From Epiperipatus broadwayi (lineage: Eukaryota; Onychophora; Udeonychophora; Euonychophora; Peripatidae): a DNA stretch of 64,000 bases. The translations under genes were made by a program, and so were the position numbers. The stretch is from contig JAQFVV010006231.1 of the NCBI GenBank assembly GCA_028023455.1, positions 7,270,036-7,334,035 on the forward strand, written 5' to 3'. The notes under the pieces were generated by a model that saw only the letters and a list, made by a program, of their open reading frames with translations, ran no database searches and was not told the origin of the DNA. Each line of letters opens with the position of its first letter. Positions within the stretch are counted from its first letter, which is position 1. Of the stretch, positions 13,301 through 26,158 are shown piece by piece.

Positions 13301-16300
13301 CCAAATGGGTTTTAACTTTTTACTTCATTGAACTTAGTTTTTTTTTAGGTATTAACTTCTTATCTTAGTTCAATTTATCTTGTTTTGGCTGATGTATTTC
13401 AAAAAGTGTTCGATCTTCTGAAGTAATATGAATGCAAGGCTAAACCTAACCTAATATCAACCAATATTTTATTCAATTTCTTGTAATAGTATTTCAAAAT
13501 TGGATAATATTCCTAAAAAAATATCATACTATAAAAAGGCATCAAAATTTCAAACAAAGTTTGTAAAGCAAATGTCTTGAAATCCAGCATATTCAGAAGT
13601 TATGAAATTATATTCTTCAGAAATATAATTGATTTGCTGGAATTTCTTTTTTATTGTAAATCTTCAAAATATTGAATATACAGTTTTGTACTGTTTCATG
13701 ATTTTAATCAATTTTCTTTCCACATTAGTAATCTTTATAATATGTGATTGTGATATTCGATTAGGTGTGGAATTTTACATGTCAATTAACTGCTATACTT
13801 AATATCATAGAGTCCCATTCAAATGTGAACATAATCATCTTTTCTAATGATGAGGCATTTCTTTTATAAATTACAGTTGTAATTAAAATCATATAACATT
13901 CATCTAATCACAAAATACCACTAAACAAGTTTTTGCAATTTACGTCTTTACTTAAAATAAATTATTAAATATTTAATTAGTGAAAGATTGTTTTTCTAGT
14001 AGAATCTAACATGTGGATCCTTGACGATGCAAATTCTTGCATTATTATTTTTTTTAAACAATTCTGCTGATAATTTTTAGAAGTTCAAATGCAAATTTTT
14101 TGTTTCTCCAGTTTCTTGGACTGTTTATGTCTTTTTCCTTATGTTCTTTATTTCTCTTCTTACAGTTATAGCAACACACTACCAATCTTTAGGTTTTCTA
14201 TGGAGCTGTCTGATAATCCTATTTTGTCACTTTACATTGATAAATTTTTAGTTTAAATATATATATTCTTGTTGAATTTAGCTTTTGATTGTTTCATTTT
14301 ATTACACACTGCTTTAACTTAGAATGAGTTTTTAAGTTTCTGGCTGCATTTAATGTGACACTTACTTGAAAGATTTTGTTTCAGAAAATCCAACTTTCAG
14401 ATATCATTTCACAATTTTTCAGTTGAAAATTATTCACTTACAGATTTTTCTAATCAGCAACTCAATTTTTATCATTAAAGAAAAAAAATTTCATATAGTG
14501 CAAGATGAGTTATATCATATAATTTTCAATATTTGTTTCAACAATCATATTCTACTTTTCTGATTTGAACAACTTTGCAGTTATCTTTCACTTCTTTGTC
14601 CATTTTTTGCTTCTTCTTCTGAATTTTAGCATATTATAATCTCAAGAATAGGAATTGGTCAATTGAACAAGTTAAGAATGTCTTATGTTAATTACATCTG
14701 CCATCACTATACTATGTTTACAGCTCATTCATTTTTATTGTTTTGAAAATTTTAATTTTTGCATGCTCAACAATTTACTGTGCATGCATTAATTTTGTAC
14801 ACTTTAGATGGAGCATACTTTTTTTTTTTAAAAAAACGGAAAAAAAAAATATATGGAGGAGTGACACATATATAATTTTTGATTAGCTCTTAGGAGTCTT
14901 TCCTAAAAATTGGACACTAAGAAAATAGTTCTAAATGGTATTAAACTATATATATATAAAACAAATTTTGAAAAATTATTTCACTATAATTTAAATGAGA
15001 AAAAAGACTGTTCTAAAATTATTATCTCTCTTACACATCATTTAATCATTAATCCATCTTTAAGAGATATAAAAAAGAGTTCATTTATTAGCAAACAAAA
15101 TTTTTACTAATTATATACTTGACAATTACAATACATTCTTAACTTTTATATATTAAATTCTATTAGTTGAAATATGCATTTTGTATATATATGAAAATGC
15201 TTCAAATATTTTAATTTCAGATATGATCATTCAAGAAAGGTTTTTAATGTATCAATAAAGTTTTTTTAAATGTAAAAAATAAATAAATCTAATTCTAATA
15301 TTAAATGAATTGCTAACAAAACTGGTCTAAATGGTAATTATCATAATTATATTTTATTTTAAAAAAGAAAGTCTGGAAAAATTTTACCCATTTAAAATTT
15401 TTATAAATGGGTGAGTTACTTTTAGAATTTTATAGTTAATAAATTTCAATTACAGTTGTTGTTTATCAGTGCCAAATTAGGTGTTTTTGTTTTGTTTATA
15501 ATTTATGAGTTAATGATCAAAACATTTTTGGATTAGCTACTACTGTATAATAGAAACTCAATATTATTTTAACATTAATGTTGTTGCCCAAATTTTAATG
15601 GCAAAAAGCTATCATCATTATTAATAATCTATACTTTCACCAAGCTTTCCTAATCTTTATTTTATTCAAACACTCATTCTTTTTCATTCTCCATAGTCCT
15701 CAACAATAAATCTTATTTATAATTTTTTTTATTCCCAAGTGCATACCCAGTCCATTTCATATTCCCTTTTTATAATTTCTACAATAAATAATTTTTTCCA
15801 TTTGATTTTTAACACTTTATTTATTTAATTGGTCTTTTCCATTATCTCCAAATTCTTTAATCTTTTTTATTTCTAATCATCCAAGTGTCTGTTCAATGCA
15901 TATTTACACTCGAAGTCTATGATTCTGGGGCTGTGACCTAAAAATCACTGATTTCTATCTGTTAATGATTTTAGAAGATTGATGATTTAAATTTGTAAGT
16001 ATGTTTCATACAAACTTAGGAATCCGGAAAATTTTTTTTCAAAAACAAAAAAAAAAACCGTTTATTGTATTATCCAAATCATTTTTGAATACTTGTTTGA
16101 CTTTTCAGAAAAATACACATGCATCCTGATTTTGTGACTATTTTCTTCTATTGACATTGATGGAATTTAATTGAGAAACTGAGATAGATTGCTTTTTAAT
16201 ATGTGTATGTCAGTCTTTCTGCCAAAGATAAATGAAGTCAACTCAGGTTTCTCTTATAAGACGAATAACAATACTTATCAGTAATAGCCTGGTACTGCTT

Positions 16301-17810
16301 GCATTTCAATATTTGAAGCTATTTCATTTACTTAAACAAGTTTTTTTCATCATACAAAGTAAATTGTTGAATTAAGTTTATTGAGTTGTTAAGATGTAAA
16401 TATGGTAACAATTTAGAGGCATTGGATATTAAACATATCTTTTTCAATAACAGAACCAATGAAAAAGATTGTCATATAAACATGTTTTCAAAATACATGG
16501 CATGAGATCACTATCTAAATTTATAATGTGAAATAAAAATCCAATACTAAATTCTCTGTAGTCCACTTATGTATTTGTTTGACAAACTTTTTTGTATTTA
16601 AATGTTTTTTTTTTTTTCAAGTTTTTTAAAAATATTATTTCTGATGCTTAACAAGACATGATAATGACTTTGAATTGTCTTTGCCATAAAGTTTTAAGAA
16701 CATACTGAGCTTTATTCAACAATATGTTATAAGGAGCTACTTTATGTATATAATAAAGCTCCAAATGCAACTTATGTTAAGGATACATCATCATTAAATG
16801 CTTTTGTTTGTTAATAGTTTATCTAGTTGTCTCTATCTTGAGAAAAAAACTTATCATCATACTATTGAAGTGCCTCACTTTATTTTAATTTTTCACTTGA
16901 ACTTCATTGATGCAAGTAATAATATTTCAGAAATAAATTGTAATATGAAATAATGGACTATGAATGATTCTATAACTAAATTACGAATTATAATAATGAA
17001 AAGACTGCAAGTCATTAATTACAGCATCTGTGTTAGACTCTTTATATATTACAATAATTCAATTATTCTTGTAATCTATTTATTTAAAATATATAAGGAA
17101 AGTTTCACATGTGAAAAAAAAAAAAATCAAATAAAAAAGCTTTTCAATCTTATATAATAAGAATATTAAATTAATTGGAATGTATAATGAGCTAATAAAT
17201 GGCAAAGAATAATACAGTATAAGCAAAAAATAGATTTGCATTCAGTTGTAAATTTTGTCTTTAATGTCATGTTTTAATAATAGTTATATATTGTTTTAGA
17301 ACCATCTCTGTTTAAACATCTTTTTCGTCTTTTGGAAAATACATATTTTAAAATTAAAAAGAAAAAAAGCCAAGAATCTTCCAAAAGTAATGAAAAAAAT
17401 GATGTGATAGAATCAGTTACTAATGAAGAATCGAAATCTGAGAAAAATGAATGTGAAGATAATGACGATTATTTACAAATATTGCATTCACAACTATTAG
17501 AATTTTGGTACGACATAATAATGTCACTTGAAAAGGTATGAATATAATTTTTCAATAGCATATTTTAATAATATTTTTTTTTTTTACATTTTAACAATGT
17601 TTTTAAAATGTTTTTAAGGACTCTGATTTTATGAAGGAAGAATTAAAAGAAAATAGAGAGAAATTATCATTATTACTATTATGCATGAAGTCGCATTGTG
17701 AGAAGTTTGGAAACGATTATTATACTCACCTGAAAGAAGCATTTGAAGGAGATGAAAAATACAGTGATGTTCACGAAATTATTACACAATATGAAACAAA
17801 TGGAAGTTGA
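7237..17810 (+). CDS. SAAL1: SAAL1 homologue (serum amyloid A-like 1), 3' six exons
   Basis: Six exons join in one frame: 7237-7352, 7470-7590, 8571-8653, 12787-12957, 17300-17535 and 17619-17810. They give about 305 residues ending at TGA 17808-17810. All introns are GT-AG. The match to vertebrate SAAL1 is clear: LLSVCLSS, VYKSIIFILQSSTNVDLL (exons 1-2 joined), VGELLDKL, then TYLHIYQLLSTCTSGVQAL. SAAL1 is an armadillo/HEAT-like helical protein, in human also called SPACIA1 and linked to cell proliferation; its biochemical role is poorly known. The N-terminal part (before human residue about 150) must lie left of the window or in an exon I missed. The late exon carries a Lys/Ser/Glu-rich low-complexity loop. 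Convergent with CARS1. Confidence 0.9.
7470..7590 (+). CDS. SAAL1: SAAL1 exon B
   Basis: The acceptor AATTATAG is at 7462-7469 and the donor GTATTT at 7591. Joined to exon A it restores SSTNVDLL, identical to the human protein across the splice junction. It continues KNVGELLDKLLFIDEV and ends EAVSEI. The preceding intron is only 117 bp, the second shortest in the gene. Confidence 0.9.
7591..8570. other. SAAL1 intron with a 26-bp tandem duplication
   Basis: A/T-rich intron between exons B and C. The only structure seen is the perfect-but-one duplicate listed separately at 8162-8213. Confidence 0.55.
8162..8213. repeat. 26-bp tandem duplication
   Basis: Two adjacent units, 8162-8187 and 8188-8213, begin CCCAAGATGATAATGCTG and differ by one base (GAGATC versus GAAATC). 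It is intronic, and the surrounding 250 bp are less A/T-rich than the rest of the intron. Confidence 0.9.
8571..8653 (+). CDS. SAAL1: SAAL1 exon C
   Basis: The acceptor TTATTTTTAG ends at 8570 and the donor is a consensus GTAAGT at 8654. It encodes CTPSDVLDTYLHIYQLLST and then SGVQAL, matching the human block WLDVYMHILQLLTT...IQAI. This 27-codon exon is too short and lacks a Met, so simple ORF scans miss it. Confidence 0.9.
9460..10190. repeat. Divergent tandem duplication in SAAL1 intron C-D
   Basis: The segment at about 9460-9890 is repeated at about 9900-10190. Shared words include CAATGAGCT, ATATATCC, TTATTTTAATTT, TACAG(G)ATAAATAA and GAAATCATTATTTAA, in the same order. Unit 1 carries an extra 131-bp family F insertion plus its 13-bp direct repeat; unit 2 lacks it. 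Unit 2 is therefore a natural empty-site reference. Confidence 0.85.
9712..9842 (+). mobile_element. Family F insertion, 131 bp, with 13-bp target duplication
   Basis: Identical 13-bp direct repeats (GATATATCAAATG) lie at 9699-9711 and 9843-9855. Between them the element begins CCAATAAACACCACATGATC and ends GAGTTTTGCCTGTTTT. It carries GGATTTTATGCACAAGCC and GGCATCCATTAATTACTC, words also found in the other copies. The homologous stretch in the neighbouring duplicate (about 10130-10170) has no insertion. Confidence 0.88.
10415..10456. repeat. 21-bp perfect tandem duplication
   Basis: Units 10415-10435 and 10436-10456 are identical and begin TTACCCCTGAAAACATA. It sits in a SAAL1 intron and looks like simple slippage or a local duplication. 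Confidence 0.92.
10457..12786. other. Rest of SAAL1 intron C-D, nothing recognised
   Basis: A/T-rich sequence with short homopolymer and AT-dinucleotide runs. No exon-like frame matching SAAL1, no tRNA-like fold and no clear transposon terminus were seen. Confidence 0.5.
12787..12957 (+). CDS. SAAL1: SAAL1 exon D
   Basis: The acceptor TTTTTATTAG ends at 12786 and the donor GTAAAT is at 12958. The frame reads MTHNNYIFKFVCKYLKH and then WQTSLASAISIIRVLVSKEN, ending KQLLIQ. The second half matches the SAAL1 helix with ...VLASVFSVLSAIY. The open frame extends upstream of the acceptor only because the intron is T-rich. Confidence 0.87.
12958..17299. other. 4.3-kb SAAL1 intron D-E
   Basis: The splice phase across it (1 base plus 2 bases) is consistent. 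Inside, ORFs at 12974-13279, 14366-14563, 14910-15110 and 16960-17157 have low-complexity Ile/Phe/Lys/Asn composition and no recognisable motif. A T-tract facing an A-tract at about 14820-14850 could form a small hairpin. I see no transposon ends. Confidence 0.5.
17300..17535 (+). CDS. SAAL1: SAAL1 exon E
   Basis: The acceptor ATTGTTTTAG ends at 17299 and the donor GTATGA is at 17536. It encodes KPSLFKHLFRLLENTY, then a charged low-complexity stretch (KIKKKKSQESSKSNEKN, with many Glu and Asn), then YLQILHSQLLEFWYDI. The flanks match the human segment with LIDSLIRVLQNM and DFHLKILKDISCEF; the low-complexity loop is at the same place as the human variable linker. Confidence 0.88.
17619..17810 (+). 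CDS. SAAL1: SAAL1 terminal exon
   Basis: The acceptor TTTTTAAG ends at 17618, after an 83-bp intron. It encodes DSDFMKEELKENREKLSLLL, a CMKSHCEKFG segment and a tail ending QYETNGS, then TGA. It matches the C-terminal SAAL1 helices only loosely, but phase 0 continuity with exon E, an in-frame stop and a nearby AATAAA support it. Confidence 0.85.
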   Translation, partial: DSDFMKEELKENREKLSLLLLCMKSHCEKFGNDYYTHLKEAFEGDEKYSDVHEIITQYETNGS

Positions 17811-17909
17811 TTAGAATATGTAAAAACTTTATTAATTTTTTTTATTTTCAGAAATTCACACAATTTAAGTTATAAAAAATGATTTCAAAATTATTTTTTT
17901 TATGCGAGA

Positions 17910-17915
17910 AATAAA
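17910..17915 (+). promoter_or_regulatory. SAAL1 polyadenylation signal
   Basis: AATAAA lies 100 bases after the stop codon, within a run of A/T-rich 3' UTR. It is a plausible cleavage signal, though AATAAA is frequent by chance in DNA of this composition. Confidence 0.5.
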
Positions 17916-20090
17916 ATTAAATTTAAAATTAGTTTATTGATGTAACAGCCAAATCATTTTATCTGGATAAAGTTTTTGGCTATTCTCCATATTTGTTTTT
18001 TAATGATTTTCACCTTTTTCTTTTTTGTACATGAAGAAAATATTGTGTATCAATGGAATGGAAATGAATAATAAAACATAGGAGTATGTGAAGTAACAAA
18101 AATATGTAAAAATTTGTCACGTAGTAAGACAAGTACATACATTATTGATGATTAAGAAAAAAATAATTGATTATATAGTAATAAGATAATATAAAGACAT
18201 TGAATTTTGTTTTATAATTTTTTTATGTTCAAATAATTCTTTTATGACAAGACTTTTATATGATACATATACAATACATTATAGTCTATTGAAATTTATG
18301 TATTTCATGAATAATTTATAAAATATGAAAATATCAGAGAAAGTTATATTGCTGAAAGGAACTTTTAACCTGGTTGACTTTTCTTTTTGGAGCGAAATTT
18401 TTGGATTTATTTATGGAGATTCTTTAACCAATGATAACACATGCATCCAAGAATGCAAAAGTTATTTTAACGGAGGAAATCATTTTAATGAATTGTATTA
18501 ATGCTAAGACAGAATATTTTAAGAATTTAAATTCAATGGACACTTCCATGTTCAAAAGCTTTTAGAATGAAAATACTAACTGTTACAGAAATAAACTATT
18601 AAAAAATTGTCACATCTGTAATATAAAATTCTGATTTAGATTCCAATTTTTTTTGGGATTTTAAGCAGATAAGAAACATGATTTAATATTAACTTGAGCC
18701 TGCTACAGCTTCTCAAATCATTACAGAATTTAAAATCACAAAAAGGAAGATGTTTCTCAGAGGCAAAAAAATAAACCTCAGACAAATTCAAAACATTTAC
18801 AGATCTGAAGAGCCAATTCTATAAGTTGAAAGAGTCATAGATTTAAAAATCCAACGTTTCTTATTCATTATGGCAATGTTCTTAACTCTCAGCAAGAAAA
18901 GAAGTCATATCATGCACATTAAAATTTACTGAGTCTGCTAATTGCCAGAATTTAATAAAGACTCAAAGAACTTTTCAAGTATTGTTAGATTAATGACTTA
19001 ATACATTTCAATAATGAAACTGACCTTGATTAGCCTAAAGTTAAAATGCCATATAATCAAAACATTGAAAGAGTGCTAAGAATGGCAATATCATTCCACT
19101 CCTAGATTTGGAAAATGGTTTCAATTAAATGATTCCATTCATTTTTCAAATTTTTTTTCATATAAATATATTAAAATCATGTTATTTTTAAAAATTATTT
19201 TATCTGAGGAAAAACATCAAAATCCTTCAAATACAATTAAAATAATGATTTACCATTTTTTGTGTTATTAATCTTATCAAGTATCCATTGAACTAGTAAT
19301 ATTCTGATAACACATGATTACTTGGAATTATTTATATCAGGAGTGTTAATTTGATTGTATTGCTATTTTGACATCATTAAAAACTTGAACATTTTATTTT
19401 ACATAGAAATATTTAAATATTTTATTGTTTTGTTCCAATTTTTACTAAAATGAATGTATAAGTAGATAGATGGTCATAAACATTGATAGCTTTTGAAAAA
19501 TCATGATTATTAATTTATTGATTATAATTCATAAGTATCAATAACTTTAAATAGTTTCTATTCCAAAAAATCTAAAATTTGCATTTGAGAATAAGAATTA
19601 GAACTATTTTATCAAACAAATCATAAGTATTAATAACTCTGATATTGCTATCATGTCTAATATAACTATTTCCTCAATTTCATATTTTGGGTGGATGGTA
19701 TAATGCTGTCCTTATAGTAGCATTCTTCAACAACATAATGTAGGTTAAATGTTTAATTCAAATGATTTTAAAACAAAATTAGTCTATCACATATGTAAAT
19801 ATTATTGTTGCATTTAAAGATTTCTTTCTATTACTTGTTTAAATAATTTTCTATTAATAGATATTGTTTAGATTTCAATAGCAAGCAATATCTTAACATC
19901 TTTAAATAAGTAAGCCATATATTAAATAACCAAGGATTAAAATGCATGTCTTTGCTGATTTGCCATAAAATGTTTTTGGGTTTCCATTGATTGTCCTTCC
20001 TAATAATAAAATAGTAGTAAAAATTAAAAAGTGCAAAAATATTATAGTTTTTCATATTCAAAATTGATATATCTATTTAGAAACTATTTT
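17916..20090. other. Intergenic DNA downstream of SAAL1
   Basis: Mostly A/T-rich with no supported gene. A slightly less A/T-rich part at about 18650-19130 might be an old repeat, but I could not match it. The ORF at 19831-20061 (-) lacks protein-like composition. Confidence 0.45.
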
Positions 20091-20095
20091 ACAAA

Positions 20096-21240
20096 ATGGT
20101 ATACAACTTGTCTTTAACAAACTTTAAATTCAAATCAAACAAATTGGATTTAAGTGTTTTTAACATAGAGGATCTCATCCATTTATTGAAAGAAATTAGA
20201 GAAATGAGTATAAGTTGCTATTATGATTTTGGATTTACAGATTGTGAAAATGCATTTGATTCTACAAGAATTTCCACATTGATTAAAGATTTGGGACATC
20301 ATGATTAGATGTAAAATATTGTCATATTATAAAAGATATTTATCAAAATGTGTAACAGTAGTGATTATAGATTATTTGGTGATACTAAGATCAATATTAG
20401 TAAGATTGTATGATAGTGTCATTCTACATCTTGAAAATTTTTTACAACAATTTTACTAAAAGTATTTTATTGATAAAAATAGATTAAAGAAATAATACAT
20501 TATTTAAGTCCTTTAGAGTTTGCAAATGATTTGTTTTTTTTTCAAGTAATGTTTCAGAATTTCAGAAAATGTAACAAGAATTATCAGATGAAAGCAAAAA
20601 AGTAAAACTAAATATAAATACTAAAAGATTCATATTCATTGAATTTTCTTAGAAGATAATCAAGATTGATAATCATGAATTAAAAGCTAACAAGTATAAA
20701 TAAATACCTTGGTTAGATTATTAATACAAATGGAAACAGTGGTTGAAATTAATCACAGAATTAAACTTGGATGGAATGCTTTTGATAGAAATAATATTAA
20801 AAACTAATGTATTTACGTATTTGAAAAAGAATGTTTTTAATAGATATTTTACTAGCTCTTATATATGAATCTGAAACTTAGATACTCAACAGGAAAGCAA
20901 TAGAGATTTCAGAAATGTTGTAACAAAGAAGAATTAAAAATGATATATGTGGATGAGAAAATAAACAGGTATTACTGATATCACTGAAACAATTAGAATG
21001 AAATAGAACTAGGCTAAACATAGTGCTAGAAGAAATGATAATAGATAGAAATTGAAGTGTTAAAAGATCCCAAGTGATTGTAAAAGACTTAGGAAGAGAC
21101 AACATATAAGATGGATGGATAAAATAAAGTTTGCTACACTGATGAAGAGATTATGGATTGCAACAACTGAATTAAACTGCAGTGGATTAATAAATCTACT
21201 AAAATTTATCCTTGGAAAGACAATTTACCTTCTACTCTTG
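20096..21240 (+). mobile_element. Heavily decayed LINE fragment (RT to C-terminus)
   Basis: An open stretch at 20096-20308 contains FGFTDCENAFDSTRISTLIK, the usual FVDYEKAFD reverse transcriptase block in degenerate form. Downstream, broken frames show the expected LINE C-terminal order: an ESET-like word near 20865, then about 20980-21190 traces of the ...LEEM(I)ID...W...RPQ-RWMD-IK tail common to RTE-like LINEs. There are many stops. Ends are approximate and an A-run lies at 21431. Confidence 0.65.
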
Positions 21241-21430
21241 ACCATATAAAACACTTAAATATTTTTAAAAGTCTAGGACTTGAAATTATCTTTTCTATTT
21301 ATCAAGGCTTAATTTTCTTTAAGAATCAAATTATATATAAGCATCTCATAATATTAAATACTAAATGTTCAGTAGATATTTCTTCATCATATATGTTTTA
21401 GCCTATGTCTACTTAACATCTAAATGCTGC

Positions 21431-21451
21431 AAAAAAAAAAAAAAAAAAAAA
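21431..21451. repeat. Poly(A) run of 21
   Basis: An uninterrupted A tract lies about 190 bp beyond the LINE fragment. It may be the tail of a retroposed sequence or a simple homopolymer. Confidence 0.7.
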
Positions 21452-23616
21452 TCAATTTGACTATAATATCATTTATAATTTACTAAAGTATTAATATATT
21501 ATCTAATTTTGAAGGAATATGCTGATGGCAATCTATCTACCCTATTTGACCGAGAGTACATGCTTCATCTTCTAAATAATTTTGACTGGATATGAAGTAT
21601 ACCAGTTGAAGACCCCCCCCTCCCCCCATCTAAGTTTCAAACAAAATGTTAATGTTTTATACTTAAAGATATTATGTAAAGATACCATATAGCTCTTCAT
21701 ATTGGGATGTTAATGAATTATATTAAGATGGCAGGAATGGCAAACTATCATTGATGATTATCAAGTATTATATCTTGCTCATTGTACTCTATTGTCTTTA
21801 CTCAACCTACTTTCAGCCAGAGAATATACATTTACATAAAAATATAAGCTAAGGTAATCTATGAGCTTTGTAGATATTGGATATAAATAAATTGTAAATA
21901 ATATTACTTTTAAATGCTTGATTATGGAAGTTTTTTTTTTGATTATAAAATTAATCCTAAATCAGTAAATGTCTGCAAAAATGAAACTGCAAATGTATTT
22001 ACTATATAGGTTTACACTGACGATAAAAGTGTTATTTATACTTGACACCAAAAACTACTATCAAATAATTTAATTGAAATAATAGTGCAGTAAATAAGTA
22101 AAATAAAACACGATTGATATTTGAAATGTCTAATATATATTTTTATAATTAAAAATTCCATTTCTAGAACTTTTAAAATGTAGCTCAGTTTCTTTAAAAT
22201 TTGATATTCAAGAATCTAAAGGTGTAAGTTTGACTCCTATGCTAATATAAAATGTTTTAATATTTATGATATAATATTATTATGTATTATCAAAAATAGA
22301 TTATCATATTCTATATAATAAAAAATGACACTATTTTCTTAAAACACCATTATTGATTTTTGATGATTTTTGAAATCTCATACATTTTTAAATATGCAAA
22401 TAATTAATGAAAAAACCCCAACAAATTCAAACAATATTAGAAACAAATTCTGTTTCTAGAACTTTTAAAATACATTGTTTTCATATTTATGACATAACAT
22501 TCTCCATTATGTATTATCAAGAAACAGATTAAGTTGTTTTCATATTTATGATATAACATTCTCCATTATATATTATCAAGAACAGATTAAGTTATCATAT
22601 TATATATAATAAAAAAAATGAGACTATTACTTTCTTATATAATGTGTATTTCATCAGCTTTATCAGGTTATTCTTATTGTTCTTTAGAAAGAGATAGCTT
22701 CATGTCAAGACTCTTGAGAATTCCACTGATAAAAGGAGTGTATAAAAATAACACAATTATCTTTCTGTATTTATAATAGTGATTTCTGCCTAGATTAATT
22801 TATATTTTACATCCATATTTACTTTTCAAAGGTAAAAAGTAATCATAAATGGAAATAAAATAAGTATTAATATTATTTTGGAGAGATTCACAATTGCCAC
22901 TTCTATACCATTTTTAAAAAAAAAAAAGATAAAAAGAAATTGTAAAAGGAATCATGTAAATGATAACATTATAAGTATTCGCATAGTTTATGGAAAAGAA
23001 TTATAAATATTAATATCAACTTAAAATTTTCTTTTGACTAAATTTTATGTAAACAAATCCAAATTTTATGTAAAAGTTGAAATTTCAAATTGTTACTTTT
23101 TATAGCTTTATGATTATAAATTGAAATTTGTATACTTGCAATACATGAATATCCAATTATGTGTTTCAATATATTTTGACAATTCAATATTTCATTATGT
23201 ACAATGAAATAAGTTTTTTATCAAGAACTCAAAACTGTTGATTTTAAATATATATTAGACATAGGATATTACTTACCAATTTGTGTGTGTGATTTATTTC
23301 AGTATGGAAAATGTTTTATATCACTAATGTTATACATTTATGATTTATCAGAAATTATATGTATATATTATATATGCACAGTCTCAAACTTAATAAATAA
23401 TGCAAATAAAATCAGATTTAAAAAAAAATCTAGTATTGAAATTTTCTCTTTTTTTCAATTTTTTTTTTTTATATTGAATTATATATATACATACATACAT
23501 AAAATATTTTCACAAATGATAATCCTTCTAAATGCCATCTTTAAACTGTGATGAAAACTAAAAATTATTAGATAATTGTCAATGAATCAAGGTATTTTAG
23601 ATATTGGGGTTGCAAT
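21452..23616. other. Intergenic A/T-rich DNA
   Basis: Apart from the duplications at 22.2-22.6 kb and a C-tract at about 21611-21627 there is nothing recognisable. The + ORF at 23285-23551 is hydrophobic low-complexity translation. Confidence 0.45.
22165..22620. repeat. Local tandem duplications
   Basis: A unit of about 59 bp starting TTGTTTTCATATTTATGA occurs twice in tandem (about 22473-22531 and 22532-22590) with a few differences. A more diverged version lies at about 22250-22330. Larger framing words (TTTCTAGAACTTTTAAAAT at about 22163 and 22454; TATATAATAAAAAA) show that a segment of about 290 bp was duplicated first. Confidence 0.8.
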
Positions 23617-23620
23617 ATAT

Positions 23621-25565
23621 TATAACGGGACATCGGTTTTCACCAGAAAGAGGGTATGCATTTCATTACAATCGGACTTTGGGTCTTCAAGTAGAATGCT
23701 GGAAATGAAACGATGAAATGCTAAGCCCATGATTACATCCATCTTTACTATGCTAGCTCAATAATTTTTAAATAAATTTTGGTATAATTTAGACTAGTTC
23801 ATCCACCTCTCATCCCTCTTTCAGTCACCTTTATGCCACGATATTCAAACTCTTAGAGAATTTGCAATTAGCTCTCTTCAGGGATGATTTTAAACAAATA
23901 ATTATCTAATATGCTTTTATATAAGCATTGACTATTAAATAATATTCATATGATATTTATATTAATATATATATATAATTGTTATGTAACTAATAATGAT
24001 TATGTATTTATTTATAAATATATAATATAATATAATAATGATTAGGCAGAGAGATCAAATTAATAACTTAATATTTTAAACAATAAAAAATATAATGTAA
24101 AAGATAAATAAAATATTAATGAAAAATAAGGATGAATTTTATCATTTCAAGAGATTAATAAATAATATTCCCATCCAAAACCTTATGATAAAATTTCATA
24201 CTATAATAAACTTTTCAAAAGTAAAGAATATAATTTAAATTAACAGATATATAAAACAATATATAAATTCAAAAATTAATAATTTAAATAACTTATTAAT
24301 TTATTTACAGTCTTTATTCATGTTTCATAATTATTAATATATAAGTACTATTTACAATTGTATAATTTATTTTATATGCATTTATAATAAAATAAATACA
24401 TTATATGTTTATTATATTATATAATAATCCTGTTTTTAATATCTGTTAAATAATAACCTTTTTTTTATACTTCATCTAATTTTGATGAAGTTTGTCAAAC
24501 TTTCAATTTACGTTCATAAAATTAAATTTGAATATTCCTACTAGAAATGAAATGATGCCAAATTTGAAATAAATAAAAGTAATAATAATGGTATTAAACA
24601 TATTAAAGTAATATGAATAATAAATAATATATATAAATAAATAATTAAAAACTTATTTTCCTGAGTTAAGAATGGATCTTTAAGTCCGTAGTTCAGAATC
24701 CTAATGGAGTTTTCCTGCGAAGTATATTAATTCATTGATACAACAATTATTTATTTATCCTAAATTGATAAATTATTATTATCCAATGATTTAGTTGATA
24801 TAAGATAATATATATATCCTTCGAAGATTGATGTTCTTATTCTCCATTTTCTAATAGATGTTCCACATAATATCTTAAATTAGTATGAAAGTTGGTTTCG
24901 AAACCTTTACGATACAAAATTATTCTACTCACAATACATTGTAAGATTCTTTATATATATAATTATTTTAAATATATATATATATGTAGAATAACGAAGT
25001 TTTAAAATAACGTTTCCAATAACTCTAATAGATGTTCTTTTTCTATTGCTATTCTTTTTTTTAGATTTAGTAGAAAATTAAAATATTTTTCTTATAAACT
25101 TTTTTTTTAATCCATAGGTTTTAATTTGGATCAGTTAAATTCAATTTCAATCTAGAATAGTAATGTTTTTTTTTTTAAAAGAAAAAGTTATTTAAAAAGA
25201 AATCATTTTCTTTTCTTCTCTTTTTTTATTAACAAGAGACCAAATGAATTATATCCTCCTCACGTGTTTTTGGTTTCACTTTTCATACTTAATTTAAATA
25301 TTCATTGTTATCAATAAATATTAAAATATAATAAAAAAATATATATAAAATTGTTTATTTTTCGATTTCAAATCTGGTATTTACTTAAAAGCTTGACATT
25401 AAAGTATGTATTATTTAAAGTTTACATATATATATAAATAGTATATATGTATAAATATTAAAATAGTCAAATACATTTTGATTAATTAATAATTTCATTA
25501 GAGATAAAAGTATTTTAGAGTACTCCTATTTGTTAAGTTAATAATAACTAGAAGTTATTATTACA
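23621..25565 (-). repeat. 3' LTR of the retrotransposon
   Basis: Near-identical along its whole length to 29140-31078, with scattered substitutions and small indels. On the - strand it begins TGTAATAATAACTTC and ends near CCCGTTATA. It is preceded directly by a purine-rich tract, which fixes this copy as the 3' LTR. Confidence 0.88.
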
Positions 25566-25580
25566 TTTCCTCTTCCCTTC
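25566..25580 (-). promoter_or_regulatory. Polypurine tract (plus-strand primer site)
   Basis: On the - strand GAAGGGAAGAGGAAA is all purine for 15 bases and touches the TG that starts the LTR. This is the expected position and composition of the plus-strand DNA priming site of an LTR retroelement. Confidence 0.85.
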
Positions 25581-26158
25581 AAGAGTTAAAATTTTAATTT
25601 AAGTTAAAATTTTAAACACAAATATTTTAGTATGTTCCTATAATTTATTTACATTTGGATTTTATGAAGGGTTGAATAACTTTTAACTGTTTCATCTTTC
25701 TTATACTTGGGCCATATTATTCTTTTGATAATGATCAAAAATGTAAGGACTTTGATGGTTAAAATTTAAAAATAAAATAAAATAGTGTTTCCTTCTTAGA
25801 TAACACAAATATATTTACTAGCCTTATTCCTGCTTCTTTAAGACTTATGGATTTGAAAAGGACTAAATAAATATTAGAGTATCCATTTATTAATATGAAT
25901 TGACTATTGTTTTAACTTATTTCAAGGCATTGAAGAATACCCTCATCAAAGCTAATGTTTTTAATTATTTTTTTACATTGATCACTATTACTTTTTTTTA
26001 CAACCATATGGTTTACATTGCCTATATACTTATCTTGATGATCACCTTATTTCTTTATATATCATTATAAACAGCCAAAATAAGGTTTTAAAATTCGTGA
26101 ATTATACATACCACGAATCTCTCCTTGGTTAATCCAAAATGCATTTGAACATGCCCTT